Of a stretch of DNA of 64,000 nucleotides, positions 38,987-48,520 are shown one piece after another. The notes beneath the pieces were generated by a model. That model saw nothing but the letters and a program-made list of their open reading frames with translations, was not told the DNA's origin and ran no database searches. A program made the translations under genes and the position numbers. Source of the DNA: Andalucia godoyi (lineage: Eukaryota; Discoba; Jakobea; Jakobida; Andaluciidae); the NCBI GenBank assembly GCA_009859145.1, contig VRVR01000062.1, positions 62,001 to 126,000 on the forward strand. Reading direction: 5' to 3'. The stretch's first letter is position 1. The number at the start of each line of letters is the position of its first letter.

Positions 38987-40350
38987 GGATCCTCTCCAAA
39001 AAAAAAAGCGTGGTCGCTTCGATAGACAGACGGATAAGCATGCAGACCGGCTGGGAGGCGGGGAAGATGCTGGTGATGATACCCTGCGTAGTGCGTCCTG
39101 GTGGCAGGGGTCTGCGGAAAGTTGTTTGTAACCAACGGCTTGCGGCGGACAGAAAAAATCGGCGAAGGAATCCACCAATCCGCTCACTCCGCAGGTTGGT
39201 CTGAGCAAACGGAGATGGGCTAACAGGAGACAGACCATATCGGAAAGCCATTCGCCATGCGGTGTTTCATCTGCTCGTGATTCTAGTTCCAAAATGCCGT
39301 TCCCGGAGCAAAGAGTTCCTTTGGCAGAACTCGTTCCGACGGTGTTTGCTTGGGCGAGTCACGGGTCACGCGCCAAACATCCGTTCGACTGTGTGCTGTT
39401 TCATGACCGTTCTGCACTGCTCGCGAGTGCGTCCAGGCATGCCGAATCCCATCTCGTGGAAAGGGGTGGACGAGGGCGTGCAAGGGCCTGCATATTGTCT
39501 GTGAGGGCAAATCCGGAGGTGGTGAGGACAATGGACTTAGTGATTAGGTGAAGCGGCACACCCTCACATCCATCACGTTGCACAACGCGATGTGGTGTGA
39601 GCAGACAAGCAGCCATGGTTAGCTCTTACTGCTCCGACACGCAATCATCGTTTGCTTCTACGGCTTCGCAAATGATGTTTGCATTCTCAGATGGATACGC
39701 GTGTCGAACCAGACAATAATGCTGCGAGGGTTGTTTTTGCCCCGTGAATGAGGACCGTTTAAAACTTTAAAACAGATTACAGATTTTCCTCTTCTCCTTC
39801 CCAAAAGGCATCCTCGCGAAAAAGTTCACGCTCAAAATTTTTAAATTTTAAATATACATAAGTATATGTAGAAAGTGAAGAGCATCTCCTAACTTAAACG
39901 CTTCTTCTTACCGTTTCCCCATTTGCAAGCGTCCGTTGTCTGGCAAGGTTGTTGTTGCTGCTTATTGTTGTCATCGTCCTCGGCATCACAGTTCTCGCCG
40001 TTCGTGTTCTCGGCCTTGTTCTGCTTCTTCTTTGGAAGTTTCATTCATTCATTCCCTTCTGCGTAGGAGCTCTGCTTCTGACATCTTTAAAAATTTACGC
40101 AGCTCCGTTTCCATCCCCGTTTCCCTTTTTTTTCCCTTTTCCCTTTCCAACACCTCCTTCCTCTTTCTCTTCCACTTCCTCCTCCTCCTCCTCCTCCTCT
40201 TCTTCTTCTGCTTTCTTGTCTGTGTCGCATTCATCACCCTCCTCATCCACCTCCTCATCCGCACCTTCCCACTCGTCAACACCGCTTGACCGCTGCCCTT
40301 CGAGCCTGGCATTGCTGACGTCGTTTCTTCCACAAGCACCGCTACAACTG
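38987..40350. other. 1.4-kb intergenic region and pyrimidine-rich leader
   Basis: No supported gene. An 85-codon frame (39294-39551, plus) and a 71-codon frame (39401-39616, minus) both start with AUG but match nothing known. 39835-39875 is AT-rich. 40110-40260 is almost pure C/T, the probable leader of the next gene; its open frame back to 39949 translates only hydrophobic/Ser low complexity. Confidence 0.45.
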
Positions 40351-40465
40351 ATGGAAAACAAAAGCAACCGGTTTGACGAACCCGAGCAGCAGCAGCAGCA
40401 ACAACAACAACTACAACTACTGCAACAACAACAACAACTACTGCAACAACAACAACAACTACTGC

Positions 40466-40505
<40 letters not shown>

Positions 40506-42132
40506 TCATCATCATCATCTGCAGCAGCAGCAATCATTGCACAGTTCTCAAGAGGCTGCGCAGCATCGAGATCCTTCCAAGACCGGACGACTTCTTCTAC
40601 GACCTGTCCAGCTCAGTCCAGAAGAACTGGAGTCTTTGTCAAGCACCAATCCGCAAGCCGGCAGTGCTTCGACAACTTCCTATGCAGCTCCTCCTCCACA
40701 GCATGCGTGGATCGGCGCGGAGTCCATGCTTGCAGATATTCCGCATTCATCCGGGTTTGCATTTCCTCAGACTCCACTGTTGAACGTCGGCGCCCCAATG
40801 TACTCCTCGTCGTTTCAGTCCATCGGTCCTCCGCATGTGACACATGCTGGACAGGGCATAGCAGCCATGCTTGCGAACCCCACGGCCTCGCCGTTGTCCG
40901 CACCGCATACGGCTGCCAGTATGTTTCCCTCCCAGTCTGCTTCCCAGTTTCTCTTGTCTACCGTGCAAACGCATCCCGCACCCCAAACGCAAGCGCATCG
41001 TGGAATGCAGCTATATAATCCACCTCCACGGCGGAAATCCGTCGACTTGGCAGAGCCTGTATTTGTAGAGTCGCGGGACTGGACGTTTCATTCCAAGGTG
41101 TCTACCAAGCCTGCGAGGCCTTCTTCCTCTGCATTGGTCTCGTCGTCGTCGTCGTCGTCATCATCATCATCATCATCGTCGTCGTCGTCCTCCCCCTCTT
41201 CCTCGAAGTCCGTAGTTCTTAATCCGCGGTTTGCTGGATGGCAGATCATCCAGAGAAATGCGCTATCGACACTGGATGCGGAGAAGGAGGCGCTCAAGAT
41301 CAGTGATTTTTCAGCATGCTACAAGACCGGGCGGACAGAATTTGTTCCGTGGAACGTTCCAATCTCGCGATCATTTATGCTGTTCAAGACATCGACCTAT
41401 GTCTTGTTTCTGCGTTGTTCGCAAACGTCGTCCGTGCTTCACGATGCGATTCGCGATGAAACGGTCCATGTCCGCGTCAGTCTCGTTGTGGACAATGCAA
41501 GCAGAGACATTGTGCCGAACGGGCTGTTTTGCAACAAAGACGACACAAAAGTCTGCACTGGACGTTTTGTGCCGGACCACGATCTCTCGGAAGAGTCACT
41601 CTCAGCACTCAGAGCCTCGTCCGGGTCCTCCGCATCATTGCCATCATCCTCATCCGCCTCTTCGTCTAGCACCTTGTCTTGGACGTTGTTTTTAGGTTCG
41701 TTTCGATTTGACACAACCTCCTACTTGCACGGTGAACCTCGGCAGTACCGATTTTGCGTGACTCTTTTTCGATATGGATCTTCAGCGCAGCAAAATTTGC
41801 AGACTGCGAGTTCAATGTCGTCCTCTGCTGAAATGGGAAAGATGTCAAAAGATGTGAAACCAAAGTCACCGTCTGACACCCCGCAGTCTCCACTGAGTGG
41901 CACAACGCGGTTCAGCATGCCTCCGGAAGCATTTCAAAAGTTCAGCGTGCAGAAACAGACGGAGCCCATGCTCGTGCAGCCTATGGAACTGACTGTTTGG
42001 CTTAATGCCCAAGATGCACCGCACACCGAAGTCCCGCTGCTTCAGATCTACTCCCCCCCGTTCTTCATCCGTGCCAAGAAGATCCCGAGAACTTCACACG
42101 GTCGCACAAGCCCAGAAGCCGCCCACGACTAG
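40351..42132 (+). CDS. Poly-Gln orphan with C-terminal beta-rich domain, possible transcription factor
   Basis: No family assigned. In the 593-residue protein (AUG 40351, MENKSNRF), residues 12-70 are Gln/His runs (CAA/CAG/CAT microsatellite) and residues about 75-255 are Ser/Pro/Gln-rich. A Ser run (about 260-290) precedes an ordered domain (about 290-593): VVLNPRFAGWQIIQ, FVPWNVPISRSFMLF, DETVHVRVSLVVDNA, LFLGSFRFDTTSY, YRFCVTLFRYGS, MELTVWLNAQ, then LLQIYSPPFFIRAKKIP near the end. Alternating strands and a closing SPPFFIRAKK resemble p53/Rel-type beta-sandwich DNA-binding domains, which is inference. A Ser-run insert splits it near 430-445. Confidence 0.72.
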
Positions 42133-43420
42133 CACCCGCCCATCCCATCCTGCCTGTCCGCTCGCTGCGAATAGTTTCTCCACACACACACACGCACACA
42201 CACACACGCACACGCACGAGTACGCTCAAATTTGGACTCTTCTCATATTTTATCTTTTGTTATTGTTATTGCTAGTGGTGGTGCTAGTGTTGCTGTTGTT
42301 GTACCCGACTTCGAAGCGTTCACGAGTGTGCCTGTATCTCGAAATAGATCGACGAGTGAAACAGAAAGGGAATCAAAAATGCTTTAAACGAATTAAATTA
42401 AAAAAACAACCCAAAACAAAAACAAAAACAAAAAACAAAGCCAAGCTGGAGCGCCTCCCCCGTTTGACCAGGCTTCTTAGAGTCTTGCGCACACGTTCAC
42501 GTCGTATGTGAGCGGCATCTGGAAAACACCGAAATTACTGATGCAGACCAAGTCTTGTCGTACAACATGCACGGAAGCGGCATCTCCCCATCCAGATCCC
42601 GCGACACCTTGTGTTGACTGCGCCTTGATTTGGTTTGTGAGAGGTGTTTTTGTTGCTGCTTTCGGCGGATGCCAGATTCAACATCCTTGGGAATTCATGC
42701 GGGTTGTCCCTGAGAACCTGTCATCAACTCGCAAAAAACTCTTCCACCCTCCCCATCCTTTGTGCCGTCCTTTGTTTGGCGGTTGTTTCCGCATCCGCAT
42801 CCGCATCGAACGTTTCCGTGCTTCGGAGCTATTTGCAGGCGGAGGACTGCCACATGCAGGCAAACGTGCGTACATCTACCCGGATGAGCATGGAGAGCGG
42901 TACGCAGTGGAAGTTGCTTGAATCGTTGCATGAGCAGATAAGCACCGTATCGGTATAGGAAGATTGTGTCCAATTGCAGTTTGCTCGTCAGCTCTGCTGA
43001 GACATGGCGCCATTTCCGTCCCAGTAAGCTCGCACACTCTTCGGTTCCACTGAATCCGCCTCCATGATCCAGCTCGTCTACCATTGCTCACTCGAACTGT
43101 TCTGCTCTTCCCCATTCACAAAATGGATCCGCGTTACCCAGTTTAAGCAATCCGTTTTGCACGATTATCGGAGGACTTTTCTGCCGCAGTGCAGCAGAAA
43201 CTTTCACATCTGTTCATTCATCCCTGCTTTAATCGTGCTTGTTCCTACCGATTCCTTTTCTTTCCCTTCTTTCCCTTCTTTCCCTTCTTCTTTTTTCTGG
43301 CTTGCCGCTTCCTGCTCTCTGGTTTCCTCTTCCGAGGGGCTTTGCGATTCACACTGTTGCCAAAACATCACCATCGTCATCCTCCCGGCTATTTTCCTTG
43401 TTGCCACTATTGGTCTGGAG
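42133..43420. other. 1.3-kb intergenic region
   Basis: (CA)n in the 3' region (42180-42212), A-rich runs (42400-42440), (TTCCC)n (43256-43290). A minus frame (42695-43084) and a plus frame (42644-42958, no AUG, hydrophobic then Ser/Ala) are open but unsupported. A frame extension of the zinc-cluster gene to 43064 is leader sequence. Confidence 0.45.
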
Positions 43421-44734
43421 ATGAGTGAGAGTTGGCAGTTTTATGGTTGGAAGTCTCCCGAAGCATCCGGTTCCAGTGCATATCCTCCACCTGAATCACA
43501 AATTCGGCAGTTCTACGCATGTGTGACGTGCAAGGAAGCACATCGGTCGTGCGATCGAAGGGGGCCACCGTGCACGAGATGTCGCGAAACTGGAAGAATT
43601 TGCCAGTACCCAAACAGAGTTCCGCCACCAACCCATTTCGTTCCTCACCAAGACCCCAGCATCGATAGCCCCCAACAGCAACCACAATCACAGCCACAGT
43701 CGCAGTTGCAACAACCGTCACAAGATGCATTTGCAAAGGGGTTCAGTTCTTTGCCAGTGTCCCGGGTTTCAAGTCCCCTCGAAGTCGACAGCGCATTGCT
43801 CATACATCCCTCGCCTTCTCATTCCCATTCGCATTCTGAACCGGTTGCTACACCGCCATTACCAAATATAACAGCCATTTCACCACGGTCGCACCCGATG
43901 TCAACACAATCGCACCAAGCGTACCCGCCGCCGTCTTGGTCCGCGTTGTCGTACCCGTTTGTTGCGCAAAGTCATGATAGCTGGGGTTGGCTCAACAAAC
44001 CACAATCTGAGCCACTACTTGCTTCTGCTCATGACCCATTCGTCCAGCGCCAAACTCCGGTTCATTCGGCAAGCTTTCCGCAGCTCCCGTCATTTCCGAC
44101 AACGTTTCCCGCGCAGCATTTGCACTATCCTTATCCGGGGCAGCTGTCACAAACCTATCCAGCATCCCCTGCGTCGCAACGCTGGACCAGTACGTTCAGT
44201 CCACGTTCGCTGAACGAGAATCGATCCTCGGCACCCAATGCTCTGCAGGACTCTGGGGGCGCACACAGCAACCCTGGCATCATGATGAAAACTGGAAACG
44301 GGGGGACAGCAGCTGCGGCGTCCTCCAACGTCGTTCCTGTGATCCCCCGAGACGCGTCGTTCGGTTCCAGTATTCAAACGGCGTCTTCTCGATCGTCGAC
44401 TCGATCGCTGCGGACACCCTCCGTATCTTCGTCGAACGGGATTTCGCAAAAGGGAGCGGCGCAACCGCCGCCAGTGCGTCCAAGCTCAGTCATGATCACT
44501 CATGCGTTGCAGGATTCGGTGCCGCAGGCAATAGTCCAGGGATCCGTTGGTCTCGGCGATACCGCCGTTCGACTGGAGCAGGTTTTGAAACGCGTCAGAT
44601 TTGTTGCAGACCGTATCGACGGTGTGCCGCAACATGTCCAGCAACACTTTGTCGAGCAACTCGAGGATGCCTGCATGTTCATGGAAAGCAGAATGGATGT
44701 TGCGCCGAGTTTGCAGTCCAACTCTCCGTTGTGA
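43421..44734 (+). CDS. Zn2Cys6 (Gal4-type) zinc-cluster transcription factor
   Basis: Sequence-specific DNA-binding regulator. In the 437-residue protein the zinc cluster is complete near the N-terminus: C34-x2-C37-x6-C44-x6-C51-x2-C54-x6-C61, with the basic HRSCDRR linker and a Pro after the cluster, the standard binuclear pattern. Most of the rest is Pro/Ser/Gln/His-rich and probably disordered. A C-terminal amphipathic helix pair (about 370-430: LEQVLKRVRFVADRIDGV, VQQHFVEQLEDACMFM) could dimerise. There is no fungal-specific transcription-factor domain. This class is abundant in fungi but also known in some amoebae and algae. AUG 43421 chosen; upstream frame is pyrimidine-rich leader. Confidence 0.88.
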   Translation: MSESWQFYGWKSPEASGSSAYPPPESQIRQFYACVTCKEAHRSCDRRGPPCTRCRETGRICQYPNRVPPPTHFVPHQDPSIDSPQQQPQSQPQSQLQQPSQDAFAKGFSSLPVSRVSSPLEVDSALLIHPSPSHSHSHSEPVATPPLPNITAISPRSHPMSTQSHQAYPPPSWSALSYPFVAQSHDSWGWLNKPQSEPLLASAHDPFVQRQTPVHSASFPQLPSFPTTFPAQHLHYPYPGQLSQTYPASPASQRWTSTFSPRSLNENRSSAPNALQDSGGAHSNPGIMMKTGNGGTAAAASSNVVPVIPRDASFGSSIQTASSRSSTRSLRTPSVSSSNGISQKGAAQPPPVRPSSVMITHALQDSVPQAIVQGSVGLGDTAVRLEQVLKRVRFVADRIDGVPQHVQQHFVEQLEDACMFMESRMDVAPSLQSNSPL

Positions 44735-45270
44735 CCTCGCCACGCTTTGTCCTTTTGCCTTCTTTTGCTCGCCTCTCTTGTCACCTATCCCACCTCATTG
44801 AGTTCCATTGCGTTGCATTGTTTTGCGAGCTCGAGAATGCCGGCTCTTGAGCTTCATCTTATGCCTCTTGCAGGTGTTTTCTTCTTCTTCTTTCCAGAAG
44901 CGAGACTTTATGAATTTCGCTTGGGGAAGAAGGAACACGCAGTTGGGTTGTATCGGCCTTCCATTTTTTTAATTACTATTTATTGTCGGTTTTGTACATG
45001 GGCTTTCGGTGGCTATATGGTTTTCTTTCCCCTCGCCCCCTCTTCTTTTTTTTTGTTTTTTTGTTTTGTTTTCTGTGACCAGATTCTCGGAATTTGCCTG
45101 GTGCGGTTAAACATACAGTATCAATTACTCCACAACATCACCACCACGACGAACGAACAGCAACGATGGTGGTGAAAGATTACAAACAAGCAACATATTA
45201 GAGTGCACGATAAATATAACAAGGAGAACAGGAGCGGCGGTAAGACTAGCAATATCTCACGCGCAACGGC
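44735..45270. other. Convergent 3' region
   Basis: 536 bp between convergent stops; T-rich (44960-45085) and AC-rich (45125-45165). A T-rich 142-codon plus frame here starts at TTG and is not credible. Confidence 0.45.
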
Positions 45271-46557
45271 TCAGATATGTACAATGGAGACGCCGTCAGA
45301 ATCGATTTGAACGTCCCACGATGTTTCCGGAAGCACGGATGAATTGACGACTCGGAGCTTTCGAAGGCCCCTTGACGCAACAGGCACATTTTGCACACGC
45401 TCCAGCTGATATCGATGCGATGGACAGTGTGACCATGCAAGCCCAAGAGCCGACGATTTGGATGAATGGGCAGCAGCACCTGCAAGTGACGATCCGGCAC
45501 GAAAGTTATCCACGACATGATTCGTCACAAGCACGGCAGCAAGACACTCTTCCGCGAGCCGTTTTGCCCTTGCCGTCCATCTGAACAATTCTGACGCGCG
45601 CTCCATCGGATCCATTCCATACGAAGTGGCATTCCCCGTATGCCCACGGCTCCCAGTGCTGGCAGCATGCTGATCATCGGTTGCGAGTGAGAAATCCTGG
45701 AAAAGCGCAGTGATGGAGTCGACAATGACCAGCCGGATGCATTCGAGAGGATTTCGAACAGTGGGCTCCACAAGCCGTTCCCATTGCGACATGAACCAGT
45801 TCCACGCAGCACCCGGTGTAGGAGGCAGGGACTTGAGAGGCAATGTCAGGAGCAACACACGATCGGCAGCGGCTGCATCTGTTATGATTTCCCGCATTCG
45901 AGAAGACGGAAATGGCGGTTCTGTGCACACATAGATGCACCGGCCTTCCAATCCACCCTCTGCAGCACGCGCCTGGACCTGCCTTGCGAGCGACAAGCAC
46001 AATGCGGTTTTCCCAGAGCCCGCTTCGCCCGACAGCTCTGTCAAATGACCACCGAAGAACACGAGATTATGCTGAAACTCGGTGGTTGACGAAGAAAACG
46101 TATGGCTTCCTCGCGCAGACACGTTTGCTCGAATCGGAGAAATCAGTCCGAAAACATCCGCCGCCGATCCCGAGACGCTCTTGTACATCGTGTACCTCGA
46201 CTCGCGCGTCGGCGCCGATTCCGATCTCGATCCCGATTCCGATCCCGACCCAGCTGCACCAAATGAATCGGAGACGTTTGCACTTGCCGTTGCCGTTGCC
46301 GTTGCCGAGGAAGACTTGAATCGTTTCGCGCTCGTCGGCGAGTCCGCACATGCATGCGAAGCTTGGCGGGAATCTAGGAACAGCTTTGGCAGCACGTCCA
46401 GTTTCGACGCTGGCGTTGGCGGAATAAACGGGAGTTCCAGCAGATGGTCCAGCGTGGTTGGAGGGAGTGGCGAAGCGTCCGGATATTGCGAAACGAGCTG
46501 AACAAGCTGTGCATAGCTCATTTCGCACTGTTCTCCACCCAACGAGTGCGCAGCCAT
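45271..46557 (-). CDS. RAD51 paralogue, XRCC3-like
   Basis: RecA-fold ATPase of homologous recombination; XRCC3 acts with RAD51C on RAD51 filaments and Holliday junctions. 428 residues. Walker A GEAGSGKT (177-184) follows LVFFGGHLTELS, the family approach to the P-loop. Then CIYVCTEPPFPSSRM, the Walker B strand LVIVDSITALF (276-286), and LAAVLVTNHVVDNF as the strand/L2 region. Compared with animal XRCC3 (346) it has a long Ser/Ala/Asn-rich insert (about 75-150) between the N-terminal helical part and the ATPase core. Another paralogue such as RAD51B or RAD51D cannot be excluded. AUG 46557 (MAAHSLGG). Confidence 0.82.
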   Translation of the reverse strand: MAAHSLGGEQCEMSYAQLVQLVSQYPDASPLPPTTLDHLLELPFIPPTPASKLDVLPKLFLDSRQASHACADSPTSAKRFKSSSATATATASANVSDSFGAAGSGSESGSRSESAPTRESRYTMYKSVSGSAADVFGLISPIRANVSARGSHTFSSSTTEFQHNLVFFGGHLTELSGEAGSGKTALCLSLARQVQARAAEGGLEGRCIYVCTEPPFPSSRMREIITDAAAADRVLLLTLPLKSLPPTPGAAWNWFMSQWERLVEPTVRNPLECIRLVIVDSITALFQDFSLATDDQHAASTGSRGHTGNATSYGMDPMERASELFRWTARAKRLAEECLAAVLVTNHVVDNFRAGSSLAGAAAHSSKSSALGLAWSHCPSHRYQLERVQNVPVASRGLRKLRVVNSSVLPETSWDVQIDSDGVSIVHI

Positions 46558-47141
46558 TGACCTCTTCCCTCCTCTCCCCCCCCACAAAAATAAAATTAAT
46601 AACAAAAAAACTAAAAAAACAACACAGGAACAATAATATCAATTCCAATAATGGTCCTTTAATGTAAATATGTATACACTCACAAAAAAAAAAAGAGGAA
46701 AGAAGAAAAGGGAAAAAAAACGCTAATGACGCAATATCAAAAAGTACGAAGAAAACCAAAGGAAAAAACGAAGAGTGGAGACACGACGTTGGGCACAAAA
46801 GCAGCAATAAGTAAATAAATAATAAAACAACCTCGAAGCTCGAAAGGCTTTTCACGTGGCAACAAGCAAAAACAAAATGGAGGCGTGCAAACACAGCAGG
46901 CACTCCACCCCGCTGGACACTACAGTCGTACTACGGTAGATAGGGTTCGATAAATCAAACTTTCTGCCATGGTGCTGTTTGCTGCTCATACACAAAACGG
47001 TCAACCATTGGGCTCCGTCATTCTCCACAGCTTCTTTCCCTTTTTTTTAAATATTATATACATACACATATTCCATGCTTTAAAAAAAAAACAATAACGA
47101 TAACAATAATTATTTTCAACAGCCCGTTTTTTCCTGGAAAA
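46558..47141. promoter_or_regulatory. Divergent intergenic region
   Basis: 584 bp, A-rich with many short poly(A)/poly(T) runs (46575-46615, 46680-46725, 47040-47110). A GGTTCGAT near 46947 resembles a B box but has no tRNA fold around it. Confidence 0.45.
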
Positions 47142-48203
47142 ATGTCACGAGTGCTGTCGGATACTACAAACTTCTACAGATCGGTGTCTCCTTCACCGTT
47201 TGTGCGCGCTTCGTCTCCGAATCTCTTTCTGCGATCTCCATCCTCTTCTGCTGTCTCGTCTGTTCAACCTGCTCTTCTGTCCACCAATAATCATCCGCAT
47301 CATCAACAGCAGCATGGAGGAGGAATGACAAGGTACAGATCGCCTGTGCAGTCCAAGACTCTTCTTCTCCGTACGTTAAACGACGAAAAAGCATCGTTGC
47401 TGGATGAGAATGCAAGGTTACAGTCGCTTCTGTGCCAGGGGAAAGCAGGTGTTCAGCCCGGATCATTGGCGCAAACAAGCAGCACAAGTAGTAGTAGAGG
47501 CACCAGAAGTACGCGTACGGGAAGTAGAGGCAGTAATAGTACACATTCAAGAGAGCACGACAAGGTGGTGGAGGTGAACGGAGAGGTGGATGGAGAGGTT
47601 GAAGTGGAAGTGCGAAAGTTGGAGAGGAAAAAGGTGGAATTGGAGAGAGCGTTGGAGGATGTGTGGGCTGAGCTTCGTCGGGCGTTCCCGTCGTTGAACG
47701 CTGTCGGTTCTGCGGAGGATCGTCTTGAGCGGGCCAGAGGCATGCTGTCGAAGAGTTTGGAGGATCAAGAAATGCGCGGCGCACGCGAACTGAGTGCGGA
47801 TGTGGAGCGTCTGCGATGCGCGTTTATGCTGAAGCGACTCGACTCGCTCCTTTTGCAGCAAATCCAGACCGGGTGTGCTGTGCGGCGAGACAAAGAAAGC
47901 GTCGTGCGCAGCTCGGAAGAAGCACGACTCTCGAGATGCGTGTGCGACATGCTGCATCATGCACACGCTGCGCCATCGCCATCGCCATCGCCATCGCCAT
48001 CGCGGCCCATGGATCTGGACAGAGTGCTCGACACCGTCTGCGTCGCAGGTGCCCACGATGCGCTCGCAACCAGGCTGCGTGCTCTAGAGGAGACCAACTC
48101 CCGCCTGCGCCAACAAGCAGAAAAGGAACAAGCCGCCAGAATCGCAAAGGAAGCCGAGCTCACTCAAATGACAAGTCGAGCGTCCACCCTGCAACAAGCA
48201 TGA
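47142..48203 (+). CDS. Unrecognised coiled-coil protein, 353 residues
   Basis: No family recognised. N-terminal Ser/Pro-rich stretch with several S-P sites (about 1-35), a short coiled coil (TLNDEKASLLDENARLQSLL, about 78-97), Ser/Arg/Thr low complexity, then a longer coiled coil (about 140-235: VRKLERKKVELERALEDVW). A (Ser-Pro)n run from a CCATCG microsatellite (near 282-290) and a final helix (LATRLRALEETNSRLRQQAEKEQ) follow. The profile fits a cytoskeletal or centrosomal structural protein; nothing more specific can be said. Clear AUG. Confidence 0.65.
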   Translation: MSRVLSDTTNFYRSVSPSPFVRASSPNLFLRSPSSSAVSSVQPALLSTNNHPHHQQQHGGGMTRYRSPVQSKTLLLRTLNDEKASLLDENARLQSLLCQGKAGVQPGSLAQTSSTSSSRGTRSTRTGSRGSNSTHSREHDKVVEVNGEVDGEVEVEVRKLERKKVELERALEDVWAELRRAFPSLNAVGSAEDRLERARGMLSKSLEDQEMRGARELSADVERLRCAFMLKRLDSLLLQQIQTGCAVRRDKESVVRSSEEARLSRCVCDMLHHAHAAPSPSPSPSPSRPMDLDRVLDTVCVAGAHDALATRLRALEETNSRLRQQAEKEQAARIAKEAELTQMTSRASTLQQA

Positions 48204-48520
48204 TTTAAAAAGCCACCTGCCGTAATTACCTTCCCCATCCCAACGCTTTGTCCAAGCATCAAAGCATCAAAATCCCAGACAATTTCCTCACTTTTCCTCC
48301 GTTGACTATGTGTGTGTATATATATATATATTTATTCTTCTTATAAAAAAGTCCAAAGCTCGCATGCAGCCCGCAGATTTCCGTTGTCAACTGCACGCTC
48401 TTTACTCTCACCTGCACACACTCCCCCACTGACGCATTCATACTTACTTTCGCTCGCTGACCCGGTTTTCTGCTTGGTAGGTTTGCGGATTCAGGATTGG
48501 AGGAATCGAGCTGCTATGAA
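48204..48520. promoter_or_regulatory. Upstream region of DENN gene
   Basis: 317 bp between two plus-strand genes with (TA)n (48318-48331). GGTTTTCTGCTTGGTAG (48464-48480) would make a good 3' splice site, so a short upstream exon of the DENN gene cannot be excluded. Confidence 0.4.

Noticed and set aside
38128-39135. 335-codon minus-strand frame over the PP1-docking gene
   Set aside because: The plus frame has a clear AUG, acylation signal and docking motifs; the minus product is composed of mirrored simple repeats.
39949-40350. Upstream extension of the poly-Gln protein with membrane-like segments
   Set aside because: It starts at TTG-type codons and translates an almost pure C/T leader; the AUG at 40351 is the first good one.
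44747-45175. 142-codon plus frame after the zinc-cluster gene
   Set aside because: Starts at TTG, Phe-rich from poly(T), sits in a convergent 3' region; no similarity.
46938-46960. GGTTCGAT resembling a tRNA B box
   Set aside because: No T-stem pairing, A box or cloverleaf around it.
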